A stretch of 64,000 nt of DNA from Ficedula albicollis (Eukaryota > Chordata > Aves > Passeriformes > Muscicapidae): assembly GCF_000247815.1 (NCBI RefSeq), contig NC_021686.1:10390746-10454745 (forward strand). The letters run 5' to 3'. Under the pieces are notes generated by a model. That model was given only the letters and a program-made list of their open reading frames with translations. It made no database searches and was not told where the DNA came from. Shown here piece by piece: positions 29,528 through 42,700 of the stretch (its first letter is position 1; the number at the start of each line of letters is the position of its first letter). A program made the position numbers and the translations under genes.

Positions 29528-29643
29528 GATTTACAGCAGGATGAAAAAAGCATTTGAGAGCATTGAGGCCTCAGGCCTTCTTAAGGATTTACAGCAGGAT
29601 GAAAAAAGCATTTGAGAACATTGAGGCCTCAGGCCTTCTTATA
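29528..29643 (+). repeat. 58-bp tandem duplication, two copies
   Basis: Units at 29528-29585 and 29586-29643 each begin GATTTACAGCAGGATGAAAA. They differ at one internal base (GAGAGC versus GAGAAC) and in the last two or three bases. Each unit contains the self-complementary GAGGCCTC followed by AGGCCTTC. The internal difference argues for a real local duplication rather than an assembly copy. Confidence 0.92.
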
Positions 29644-32600
29644 GTACCTTAAATTGCTGAAAAGCTCTCCCTGCCAAGCGAGAGGTGATTTGCTCAGGTC
29701 TAAAAGAAGCCTTTCCTAGTCCTGATTTTCAGGGCAGTGTTTCCTGTGATCTGGCAGTGCAAAGAACTGAGGCACAAGGAATGAAAAGCAGGGGAGCGCT
29801 GCATGACGCACAATGTGGGTAATAATAAACTCTCCAACATTGCATTTTTACCTGGATTTTGTCCTCTGGGAACACATTCATAACAATGTAACTTCTATGA
29901 CACCTTCTCTTAAAATACAAGGGAGGATAAAATTATTGGTGACACAATGCCCAGCCACTGGATATGATGAGACTTATGCTGGAAATACACTGGCAAAAGT
30001 GTATTTCTGTGTGACTAAACAGTCAGTAAATTTCACCTCCCTGGTAATCAGACACCACCATGCCCAAAATGTAATGGATACCTTGTGAAAAAACCTACAT
30101 AACTTGCATTTTTCTACAGCATGTATATAAGGGCATATGTTAAGTTCTTACGGGGGACTCAGATCCTGTACCAAAACCCCACTTATTTTCCCCTTCAGGG
30201 CTCCACATCTCAGATATGACTAAACCAAACATCACCTTTAGGCCAGTGCCAAGATAGGATGACATCCACAGTTCACAAAGGTTCTCCTGCTTTTGAAAGA
30301 TTCTAAGGATACAGATGGCAGAAGTTACAGTTCTTCAGAATTGAACCAACCTAGTCATTAGCTCTTAAAGAAAACACAGAATTTCCACAGCACTCAACTA
30401 TGGCAGAGAACACAACTGAAATAGCAAGGGAGACACTGTTAATTTCCTTTTAAAATTCCCCTCATCCTACCTTAAAAGCTTTCCTTCCTTTTTATCTTGA
30501 ACACAAACCAGAACTTCCCTACATGAAAAACCAGAAAAATCAGCCACAATCAGAAGTTCATCCACATCTTGACTGGTGTTACACAGGAATGTGTTTCAGT
30601 GTATAATAGTTTTTCCTCCCTGAAGTCAGAACAGCCATAAAAAGGGGGGAGGGGAGGTTGATTGCACGAGTTCTACAGCATCTGGCTATGCAATAAGACT
30701 CTTGAAATAATTTTCTCTAGTGTAGCATATAGCCAACAAATCTGGCAAGAAGCAACTTTCAGCATGTGTTGCTGTGACAGCAATGAATTATCACCCCAGT
30801 CTGCAGCCAGATTAACACTTACAACCTTGGCATGAGGAACAGTCTGCTCAGACTCTGTGTCAGGAGTAGTGCTCCATGCTTAGGCTCGAAAGGGTGGGCT
30901 CACGTTAAGAAATGAGGAGCACAGAAAAGTAGACATTTGTCTAAACAGTAAACAAACAGATAATTTCTAGGGGAAAAGGCAGTGTACAGCCAGAGAAGTA
31001 GGAACACGAAGGAAGACTCAGGGTGTGGAAGAAAAAAAAAAATAAAGAAAAAAGTAGCCATTGAAAACAAGGTACTGTCTAGCATAGAGGATGTGCTCCA
31101 AAGAATAGACAGAGAACAAAAATTGGGAAACAATGCATCAGATTCCTCCTCCTTAACACAAAAACCCTCAAGTATGCAGTCAAACCAACCTGATATGAAA
31201 TAAGTGGCTCTGAAGGCTTAGTGTGATCACCAAGTCCAACTCAGGACATTACAAAGTTTGTTAGATCTTGTGTGCTCAGCAGCAGAACTCACCATTACTT
31301 GTGAGTTAAGGGCAGGTTCAAAACCAGCTTTGGCTTCACTGCAAGGTCAGAGAGGAAATTACATCAAAAACCATCTCTGCTGAGAAGTAGACTCCTGGTC
31401 ATCCATTCCACTTTTCCAGCTAACTGACCACAGAGAAGAAACGTGGAACCAAATCTCCTTGCCACAAGTTCTTAAACCAAAAACTGCAGAAGTAGTGAAG
31501 GACACAAACCTGAAGAAAACATGGTGGAATCTCCTTCCTGCTTGAACACTCACCATATTTAGACCTTCTTTTGCCCTGTAGAACTGACAGGGCTATAAAG
31601 CATGACTTCTGCTCTTTCATCTGGTTTGCTAAATTTTTTCAATAAACGGTTTGGAGATTCCACCAATCATCAATTTCAATTCTAATGCAACTTTACTTTG
31701 CTCCCATGAACCAGAAGAAAAGTACATTAATGCTGTTAAGAGTTGATTTCACATATTGTATGTTCTACTTTCAAGACCTTAACTTGAAGGAAATACTTTA
31801 AGAAGTTAAACAGTGTGAGTTGAAACATATGAATTGTTGAGGTTAAGGGATTCAGCACTGAGGAAGAGCAGGACAAAAGGATTTCATGTCTTCAAAGAAA
31901 ACTAATTCACTATTAGTAGTAGTTGGATAGAAAAGTATTTAAAGTGACACGAATAGTCTTGCAGGCATCACACTCAGCAAGGGTTTACACAGAACAGAGC
32001 TTTCTGCATGACAAAAGGAAAATTCCACCATTTTCTTGAAAAGCTTTATTTCAGGTACCTGTAAGTAGATATAACACACCTGCAAAAGAGAGAATTAAGA
32101 GAACAGTATGTGTTGAGAATTTTGTAAGGAAGCTATTGCAAGTAATTTACTACCTTGCTAGGAAATTACCTCCAATTCCCTGTGATTTGAAGCTTCTTCA
32201 AGTAAAAAGGTAGCAAAAATATTGTGTAGCAAAGAGGAGCACACACTGAGTAAAACAGTTTCTGCAATTGAAGGTCACTTTGAAAAAAATTGACTTTGTA
32301 AAGAAATCAGCGAAATGCATCTAAAGCCTTTAAATTATTTCTCACCATACATTTCTTCCCACTGCTTCATTACTTCAAGCTGGTTTGTCCTTCAGGATAG
32401 ATTCAGCCTTAAATAACTTGCCTTGCTAAGACAAGACTGAACGATCACTCCCAAACCTCTGTCATGCCCTAAGAGATCACAAAAACATCATTCTCTCTTC
32501 AAGAGCAGAAATAAATACTATTTAGGCTGGAATATGGTAACTACTACTTTCTGTGGTCCATTCTCCTTGCAGTTCATTCCTCTAGCACAATCCAAGAGAG

Positions 32601-35600
32601 CTACAAGGCACATCCTTCCTTCCCCATTCCCACTCATATCCAACAGCTCTGGAGATTGACAGGGAGACTTGACTCAAAATATGTTGTTCTTCCAACAGAT
32701 TCTTTGTACATACTATTAAGTTGGGTTTATTACCTTATTTAAATCAGACACTTGAAATATCTGCCCAAAATAGTCTCATGTGCCTTAGCTTGAGGGGTTT
32801 TCAGCTGCAATTCTGCATGGTGGGTTATACCAACTACCTGTGCAGCAAATGCCACCACAATAAAATCCAGACTTGGCAACTATTTTGGGCTGCTGGATTA
32901 GAAGTGTGAGCTGTATTAATGGGTGAATAAGAAGAAAGCCTTGTGGATCAAGAGGGTGAAGAAACACTGGGTAGGTTGGTGTATGTCAGTTACTCTACAA
33001 AACAAATATCTGTTTGAGCAGCCACTATGGAATCGTATTCCTCAAAGAGTTTCACCCATTTATTGTCCTCATCTCCACAAAATGGGAGTATTCAAACACG
33101 TGGATTTTGCAGGGTACATCTTGTGCAGATGAGATTATTCTACACTAAGATTGTTCTGGAATACAAGAAAAGTCACAGGGCTGAATACAATGCAGTAACA
33201 CCAACAACTGATTTCAATGGTATTCTAAGAATTTTTTTTTTCAGTAAAACCTATAAAGTCAACTAGGCAAATGAAGGGATTAAAACTGCTGCTTTTATTT
33301 CTGAGCATATCTGAAGTTGTCATTCCAGACAGTAGCATGAAGGGTTTGGGGTTTTGTTTCATTTTAATGAAAAAACTAAAAAATTCAGCATTAACAAGCT
33401 TTTTCTAGTCTCAGTATCTTATGGATAACAGCATTTTTCGGTAGTCAGGAAAGAAAACAGGACAACACACATCAGGAACCACCACACTTAATCAAATTGA
33501 AAAAATCTGTCTCAATACTGAGCATCTGTACATGCTACAGAATTGAACATTTCACAGATACAGCACAGAAGCATAAACTAGGAAAAAGGAGAGGCTAACA
33601 CACTGAAAATGTTTAATAGCTGAATAATATATTATGAATCTACTAAAAAAAAAAAAAAATACCCAAAAAACCGCCTGACAGATGCCCTAGCCCAGTCCAT
33701 GGCAGCAGCAGTACAGGACTTACTCAGTCCCAGCTCTTGCCCAGGCATCCTGGTGGGGCTGCAGAGGCTGCACCTCTCCACGACCCCGGCAAGCACGTTT
33801 GGCTTTCACTGAGTGCTGCTGTCTCCATCTGGCACAGCGGCCCCCAGGGCTCCAGCCAGCTGGCACTGCTCACAACAGCCTTGGGGCTGCTCTACACTGC
33901 ACAAGGGAGGAGGCCAGAGGAAAACCAGCACCATAAAGAGATAATTTACAGTCCCATTATCCCATCATCCTCAACTACATGCAGCGGGAGCATGATCTAG
34001 GCACATGCCCCATGACCACATGCTTTAAACCAACAAAAAAAAAGTTACATCAGCTTACTAGAGTTTGATTATAAAAGACAGAAATTTTAACTTAGAGACG
34101 GGCCTATTTAAAGAGGGACACAAGTGGCTCATAACTTGATTACTTGGGAAAACACTATTCATTTCATTAAATTAAACATAATATGAAAAGTGAATTTGCT
34201 GTAATAGCTGATCACAGATTACAGGCATTCTACACTCCCTGATTCATTTATTTTTCACAAGGAAACTGGGGTAACTTATTTGCATACAGGAGTAAGTTCC
34301 AACAATTGCAGACATAAGACAAGTTTCATGTATCAGGCTCAGCACACACCAGTGCATCACCTGAGAACAGCAGGTACTAGCACACCACTGCAGCACTCAC
34401 AGGGGTTCCTGCACAGAACCTTTTGGATGAAGTGTATTAGAAATTCTTCACAGAAGAAGCCACCACTAGGACAATACTCACACATGGTCTGTGACTGGCA
34501 TAGTCCAGAGCACAGGAGCAGTTATTACTCAAGCTGCCACATGCAGCCTCCCAGTGTCACTATTCAGGTCGGTGAAATATCAGTAACAGGAGGAAAAAAA
34601 AAAAATCATCTTTATCTGTTCTTTCTGGTTCATGGCACAACCACAAAAACATGACACAGCAATGGTACAACAGCGCGAACGTGCAGCACGGAGCTGGTAA
34701 CTCCTTACACTATTAAAGAAAACTTGTTCACCCACAGCTGAATAGCTGGATTTCATGTTCCTCACTCACCAATCTCCATGATAATGCACAGGAAAGCTCA
34801 AATTTCACATCTCTTGCTTTTCTCTGGTAAATCAAACACTGCCTGTCTTTTACCACAATAGCATTCTTCTCACCCAAACCATTTACAAATTGCATCATGT
34901 ACTTGTGTCTCACTGGAACCCATATCTATAACTAGTTTCCAAATTTCAATTCAAGATTCTAAAACTTGTCAGATTTGCTAACTCACCATCTCCTTAACAT
35001 CCATTTCACCACTGCATGAAAGAACTTGTCTGCCAGTTTTAATGTAGAGGTACAACATGCTTACAGAGTTAAACTGCTTGCTTTATAAAGAATTGCTGTA
35101 ATAAAGTAATTCTTCAGGTTACTAGAAAACTGGAGTTCTGCTTTTCTACAGTCAGATTTTTGCAGTACACAGCCTAAGATGGACAAAGAAAACATTTACT
35201 CCCCAAAACCTCTCAATAAGGCATAATTATTGCAAAGAGATGCAGAAAAGAAATTTAATTTATTGGGGTAACTCTGGAACTTGCATAGCAAGAAAAGTTC
35301 TAAGTAGCAGAACTACTATGTGACAAGGAAATACATCACAAAGGGCAGCACGATAAAATTATGCTGAACACAGTGTAAGATAAATTTCCTTAGGGAACAG
35401 CCTCATCATGACAGAGGAGAGTCTTGTTCTTCTTTATGCACAGAACTGCAGGAACTCTTGAAACTATTTTCACGGCATTTCTCATCTTGTTCTCCACATC
35501 AAGATCATCCCGCAACCAAAAACACAAAATGTAGTCATGAGTGACCAAAGAACTGAGTGTTCATCATGCAGATAAACATATCCAATAATAAGCTCTCAGG

Positions 35601-38273
35601 AGGGGATGCTTGCTGAGAGAGCAGGACAGAAGTCAGCAATGCACAGAAGCCAATGTGAATGAGTTTCACCCTGGTCACCAGCTGCCAACAGGACTGAGAT
35701 CCATTTAAGAGCAAAACTGGGCAGTAATATGAAAATAATGAAACACAGCAAAGAAAAACATCAAACCTTAAGACAAATTTTGCATTTGTCCCTGGAGGGC
35801 AGAGGGTCACAAAAGCTCACCTAACACAAACGAGGTACTGAAATCAGTCAGCTATCTCAGCTGTCTGCACTTACTGAGCTGTCATACATCTGCTATGCAA
35901 TAAATCTCACCTTTATTTACCAAGTACATTGTAGACAAGGTCCCTTAAAATCTCACTTGCAATGCAATAACAAGGCTGATTGCAGAGGACAGAGGCACAC
36001 ACTGTAATTAGACAAACTCTGTGAAATAACATCAGGTTGTACAAAGACACAGGGAGGGAAAGATACTTTTTAAGTAGAAGTTGGCAAGGGGGAGGTAGAC
36101 AAAAATAAAGCTTATAAACTGCTGTTTTCTCTCCTTGTGCTGATAAACACTGAAGTAATTCAAGTCTGTACTTGATGCAAAAACAAAAGCCCTTTAAAAA
36201 CAGAAGCAAAACATACATATAAAAGCCCTGGCAGTCAATTCAATGAGATGAATCCAAAGCCAAACCCTATTTAAAAGGGGCTACTTGAATGCATGAACTT
36301 CTGAGTGACAAGCGAGGCAAATGGAACTTGGTGCCACATGGGTGTTTGATACTCCATCATGCCCATCACTAAACTACATTCAAATAGTGCAGGCTCTTTT
36401 ATGTGTTTAAGAAAAAAAAAGGGACTAAACTAGGTGATTTTTGAATATATTACTTTTTCAACTGTGGATTAATACCTGATGAGGGATGAAAACTTGGTTT
36501 AATATACTAGGGAAGAGCTGCAACACAGAACTCCAGCTGAAGGCACAAAGAAAGAGGAGATTTTTCAACAATCTCTTGAATGAAATGTAGATTTATAATC
36601 TCTACATCTTAATTCAAACTCACTGAATGTATTAATAGTTATATTTTTACATCGTACATGTATGTGTAGAAGAGCTCAGCTGTGTGTTCAAACCACCTGT
36701 GGCAAAACCAGCATGGTACAAGGACAAGACCATTTAAGCTCAGTCAAATCCCAGTTCTGTCTTCATACTTACTACTAAGCAGTGTCAGTGAGTGAGCTGC
36801 CTCTCATCACTATTTTAAATATGAGGATATTTAATAGATCTGTCATGTTTAATGTCAGAATTCGTGCTGGGATATGAAAACTTGCACTAGACTCAACAGT
36901 AACATTAAAAGGACACTATACTTCAGGTAGTGTTGAAAACAACTCTTGTTACCAAATACCCACTTTTTTTCTCTTTCTTTCGAGCTTCACCTTGTCTAAC
37001 ACCCAATTTTTTTATTCAATTACAAATGTAGTGCACTGTAGATCTTTACAGATATATTTCCCAACAGGGATATGCTGACATCACCAGTGATACTATGCAA
37101 GAGGTAGACAAGAAGAGCCACGTTAATTTCAAGCTCCATTAAACACAGGAAAGGAAGAATGAGAGTAGAGGAAAAAGTTCTCTTTACCAACTTTAAAAGC
37201 AGCAGAGACAGGCAAAAAAAATTATGGATTTTACATTAGCGTTACATATCACTGAGAGGTTTTAAGAAAATAAAACCAAACCTTAACCTAAAGTAGAGTA
37301 TTTGCTGTATTCCACACACAAAAGAATGTGACAGGACAGACTGCTTGCTGCTAATCAGTTATCAACTGATAAAGTGAATCTCAGGTTACTTTGAGTCAAC
37401 TGGTGTCTGGTAACAGTTCACTTTACAGATCCTCAAATAGGTCTTGAGACAGATAAAATGATTCTTTCTCTTAAATGAGAGAGATCAGTACCATGGCAGC
37501 TACTCCAGCACTAAAGTAAACCACAGATGGTTCTTGAGCTGCTGTGCCAGTTGCATTATGTGGTCCCACTCCCGAACAGAATGCAGGTTAATTTTGAAAG
37601 GAATAACTCTTTACAACATTGATTCTATTAGCAGCTAATGCAGCAAACTTCTTAGCTTGAATTAAGCCGCGTGTACATAAAGGACTGCCAAATCAATATG
37701 TAAGAGAATACAACTACCAAGACAGAGCTTTCATCCAGTCAGAACAGATCTATCAGCTTCTAGAACTGTTTCTGCTAAGGAAAGGTTCCCAATTCAGGCG
37801 TCTCAGGTAACATATGGCTCTCCCTACACTCCAACACTGCTTGCTGACAACACAGTCCAGGATAACAGAATAAATGGTAATGTCATTATAGCATTTCACT
37901 CACTTGCTCCATTGTCCATAGGTTAACAAGAGACTGGAGACAGCTGCTCTAGGCAGCTCTTTCTGTCCAAGTCTGGAAAGGCTCCTAACAGTAGCTCTTT
38001 GCATGGTGGGGAAAAAATAATTTCTTTTTTAACAACGTTTTGTACAGGCCAGTAAAATGTGTATGGGCCACCTCCAGAGTGCCTTTCTCCTGATGACACT
38101 GAACCTGATGTATAATAAGAGGACATATGTGTCTCCTCACCTTGGATGCTGCTGCAGGCTACAGACACATTACAAACACTTGGAGAACCATGGGAATGCA
38201 AGTAATAAAAAACCCAAACCCACCTTTCAAAGTAGCTGTCAGTCAAGTGAAATGGAAAGGTGTGGCTGTTATA
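29644..38273. other. USP22 intron 1, no gene seen
   Basis: AT-rich intron. A 15-base A run lies at 33645-33659, followed by a local GC-rich patch at about 33672-33990 (CAGCAGCAG and ccccggcaagc stretches) that I cannot assign to any family. No exon or RNA gene is seen. Confidence 0.5.
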
Positions 38274-38298
38274 AAACAAACAAACAAACAAAAAAAAA
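38274..38298 (+). repeat. (AAAC)n / A-run
   Basis: Four to five AAAC units end in eight or more As, directly before the first copy of the 723-bp duplication. This low-complexity tract is a likely place for an assembly graph to break. Confidence 0.85.
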
Positions 38299-39021
38299 CC
38301 AGCCCTATATCTACCAGGAAAAAGACAAAAAGAGACCATAGTTTCTTTATAAGAATTCATGGTTCATAAGAATCCATAGATTTGCACGTGAACAGGAAAA
38401 ACTGTGGGTTTACTGTGGGAAATACAAGGTTTTAAACCGAGTTAATCCTTCTCTGGTTTAAAACAAATTAGCCACGACTGTGAATCAAACTAACAGTTGC
38501 AAGAGCATTTGTTAGGAAGAAGGATCCCTAGAGTCCATCCCAAAGGAAAACACTTTTTTTTTTTGTTCAACTCGAGGAGCAGTAGTTCAGGAGAAGGGGA
38601 GTCGTCAGCAACTGACAAGCAGAAAACTTCCACTCCCAGTCAGTAACATTTTCCTCTAAATTTGTTACACCAGTTACTGAAACAGAAAATCCTCAAATGA
38701 AAGGAGGAGAGTACAGGGTTTGCAAGCAATTTGCAGCTCTGGTTTCACCTTAACGCTACAGATTAAGGCTTGAAACAAAAATGAGGCTATCACCTAACCT
38801 CTGTTTGGGGTTTAAAGCTTTGATGGCTTACACTAAAGCTCAACACATAGTCCAGCAAATCAAACAAAGCCATTCCACCCTGCTCACCTTCACACTACTC
38901 ACTGTCATTTCAGTTTAAAAGCTTTCAGCATTAAGCAAATAAAATCGTTGACTGCAGACAAAATTAAAGAGATGCCACAACTACTCTGACAAGCAGCTTG
39001 GCTATGAGCAAACCTTTGACT
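38299..39021 (+). repeat. 723-bp direct duplication, copy 1
   Basis: Begins CCAGCCCTATATCTACCAGG and ends AACCTTTGACT. Every part I compared with 39041-39763 is identical, at a constant offset of 742 bases. It is non-coding intron sequence. Confidence 0.93.
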
Positions 39022-39040
39022 AAAAAAAAAAAAAAAAAAA
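39022..39040 (+). repeat. A run between duplicate copies
   Basis: Nineteen As join the end of copy 1 to the start of copy 2, echoing the A run that precedes copy 1. This is what would be expected if the same segment had been assembled twice and joined across a homopolymer. Confidence 0.85.
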
Positions 39041-39763
39041 CCAGCCCTATATCTACCAGGAAAAAGACAAAAAGAGACCATAGTTTCTTTATAAGAATTC
39101 ATGGTTCATAAGAATCCATAGATTTGCACGTGAACAGGAAAAACTGTGGGTTTACTGTGGGAAATACAAGGTTTTAAACCGAGTTAATCCTTCTCTGGTT
39201 TAAAACAAATTAGCCACGACTGTGAATCAAACTAACAGTTGCAAGAGCATTTGTTAGGAAGAAGGATCCCTAGAGTCCATCCCAAAGGAAAACACTTTTT
39301 TTTTTTGTTCAACTCGAGGAGCAGTAGTTCAGGAGAAGGGGAGTCGTCAGCAACTGACAAGCAGAAAACTTCCACTCCCAGTCAGTAACATTTTCCTCTA
39401 AATTTGTTACACCAGTTACTGAAACAGAAAATCCTCAAATGAAAGGAGGAGAGTACAGGGTTTGCAAGCAATTTGCAGCTCTGGTTTCACCTTAACGCTA
39501 CAGATTAAGGCTTGAAACAAAAATGAGGCTATCACCTAACCTCTGTTTGGGGTTTAAAGCTTTGATGGCTTACACTAAAGCTCAACACATAGTCCAGCAA
39601 ATCAAACAAAGCCATTCCACCCTGCTCACCTTCACACTACTCACTGTCATTTCAGTTTAAAAGCTTTCAGCATTAAGCAAATAAAATCGTTGACTGCAGA
39701 CAAAATTAAAGAGATGCCACAACTACTCTGACAAGCAGCTTGGCTATGAGCAAACCTTTGACT
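39041..39763 (+). repeat. 723-bp direct duplication, copy 2
   Basis: Apparently identical to copy 1. After it the sequence continues into unique intron (GCTGATAAGACT). Zero visible divergence over 723 bp of neutral sequence means the duplication is either very recent or an assembly error. Confidence 0.93.
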
Positions 39764-42700
39764 GCTGATAAGACTAAAGAAGAAAGAAATAAGCCTTCTT
39801 GTCCAATATATTCCTATTCTTTCCTTCATCAGTTTCTGCAGATCTTCTTGCTCTACAACAGGGAACAAACACAAGTAGGGAAAAACTGCATTTACTGTCT
39901 CTCCCATCCATGTTAAAAACCAGAAAAATCCTGATGGTTCAGATCCCACAACTTAAGAATTGCTATTCACCACCTTCAGGTTCACTGTGCAAGACTAATT
40001 CCTAACCTTTGGCGCAGAAACCAACAAGTGACTTTAAAAAAACATGGTACAAGATACAAAACAGGGATTAACACCACTAGGAAGAGGAAGGTTTCCTATT
40101 ATGCTCTCCAGCACCAGACACAAACTCAGCGGAGCATTCTCAATCTGGCATGTCGCACATACACAAGACTTTGCTGGGTATGGAGCTAAAATCTCATGTC
40201 TGGGTATCCCTCACACAAAAGGTTGTGTCTTCACACTGAGAGGAAAGAGAACATTACCTTCAGCAGGACTAAGGACCTTTTTAATCCTTAGTGGTTAAGA
40301 ACTAAGGAAGACTGCTCAGGTAATGAAACTGGAGACCTCCTGAACAATAAAGCTTGCAGTTGACTTTGACACTTCCCATGGGCTTTCAGGGAGAAGGCAG
40401 TTCCCACAGCACATGGCAGAGAAGAACATCCTTCCTGAGTCAATCAGACAGTTCACTTAGGCAGCCAAAGCAGAGTATGCACCTGAAAAAGAGACATGCT
40501 TCTTGAATGCTGGACTCCTCTTTCAAATGCTCCACAGGATTTGTAATCCAGAAGTTTGGTGCACATGCTAAAAACGTTAAAGAAAAACAAGCTAAGATTT
40601 CCTCATTAATTTAACAATCCAAACACCAAGCCTGCAAAGGTGACACAGCCTGGTGAGGTTCCTGGCCCATCTGTTACAGTACAAAGAAAATCACCTAAGC
40701 AACATCTCCCTGTTCCTGGACAGGTACGTGGGGCAAGGCCCTTGGGTAGCAAATGTGCCTCAACAGGCACAAGATGAGAAGTTCCACCAGCAGCTTACCC
40801 TGAAGACTGCAAGGTCACTTTAGCAAGAACATGACACACTGATTAGACTGTGAACCACAATACTTGCTATTGAAAACATGACATGGCAGTTATCTGCTAA
40901 GTTATTTTAAGCTTTTTCTACTTTGAAAGTTAGGAAATGAACCAAAGTAATTTCAGGTTTAAGCCTAAGAATTGATTATCTGTCAAAATATTACAAGAAA
41001 TCACACAATGAAGTCACAAGTTCGCGGGGAGAGTGATACCTGACAAAAAGTCATCACCTATAAAAGCAAATGTTTCTTCATATCTGAAAGGATCAATTGG
41101 TCTGTAGGACCCAAGTAAAGAGAGAATAATGGGAAAAACAAGATAAGCTCTCAAACAGGCAGAAATAGATCAGAATGCAGCCGCTGTCAGTGAGAGGGCA
41201 CAGCCCCTGACAGGCAATTATTCTTTGATCTAATGGCTGAAGCACTGAACAAACATCCTGAAATTCCACACAGAACCTTGTGCATATCACGACTGTGGTC
41301 ACAATGACCAGTTTACTTTTATCATCAAGAGCCTTTTCAGGGTAGTGATAGTAACAACCATTTAGAATGAGACAGTTTTCCTCCAAGGCGTATAGTCTAG
41401 AAAGAGGGAATTTAATCATAAATTCACTTGCCCTTCCAGCAATGCAACCATTACTTACCAACTCCTAGACACAAAGATGCATCTACATGTGTAATTGCTC
41501 ACTGATGGGGACAAAAGCTACATTCAGCACTGCAAAACAGATTTTTCTCATCTATAATTCTAAAGGAATAAGATAAGTGTTTTAAGTGTGATCCTACAGA
41601 AAAAATGGAAAAAACTGACACGAAGGTCTGGCACAAGCCTTTTCAGCATCCTCTGTCTGCTCTGTAATTCCTGAATGGGGAGTAGTGGTGACAAATTTAA
41701 GGACCTTTTCTAGAGTGTTACTTAATTAACTGTGAGATAATTTTCACATCAAAATATTCAAGGTAAAGTCCATGACCTACAGAAACACAAGCTTTGCCAT
41801 CAGGTTATTAAACAGATTCTAACTATGGCAAAATAAAAATCAAGAGTAACATGTCAAAATCTTCCAACAATGAAACAGTCCACCCTAATTTTGTGTCTCT
41901 TTACACACAACTTGAGCCCTAAAACCTACCTCCAACTTTTAATCACAATAACTACAATTTCAGGAGTCCGTCCTTGGATTTCTCCCTCTCCCTCTTTTCC
42001 TCTTCCACTCTCCAGCGTGACAGTTTTGTCTTTGCTTGGGCTTCACCACCAGCAACACCATTACACCACAGAACTCTGCCTAGAACAGCTTGTACAAGTG
42101 CTGCACTTGAGTTTGGCCAAGATGCAGTGAGATGAGGCAAGTCACAGCCTCACTCCTCCGTGTGGATACAACAATGCACCGTGATGACAGCTCGAATCCT
42201 GGCATAGCCAACGCTTCAGGAACAAACACATTCTGAAAATCTTCGCCACAATCCCAGTGCCTACAACGACACATACATCATTACCTCTTGGTTCTGACTG
42301 AGGATTGAAATACACCTTCAGGTGACAGCTTTCCCACTATAAACCAGGCTTTAGAGCCATTCTGCTCGAAGCACTGGCTGTAAAGCAAACTGAATGGCGA
42401 GCTGGAGCTTGTAAAATCTTATTCACAGAAAAGGTGCGTATTAAAACTGAATAGCACAGCACTAAAATGGTCTGCCAAGGCAGAGCGCAGTGTAGGTACA
42501 GCAGGAGAACGGACCCTTTCTGCCCCCTGCAGTTCCCACTGCTCCCTGGATTTTTTAAGACAGGCATAGGAGGGATAGTAGTTACCATTCCAGAACCAGA
42601 ACCATTTACATCCCCAACAGCCAAGGCATTTTTTGAACCTACCTTCATCTGAACAACAGCTAAATTGCTCAGTGCCTTCCATAAAGATAAATTATATATA

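Noticed and set aside
31201..31260. Possible CR1 tail (GTGATCACCAAGTCCAACTC)
   Set aside because: Only about 20 bases resemble the CR1 3' region, and the flanks do not continue the match.
33672..33990. GC-rich patch after an A run, considered as a processed retrocopy
   Set aside because: The A run lies on the wrong side for a plus-strand copy, a minus-strand copy would need a T run there, and the frames match no known protein.
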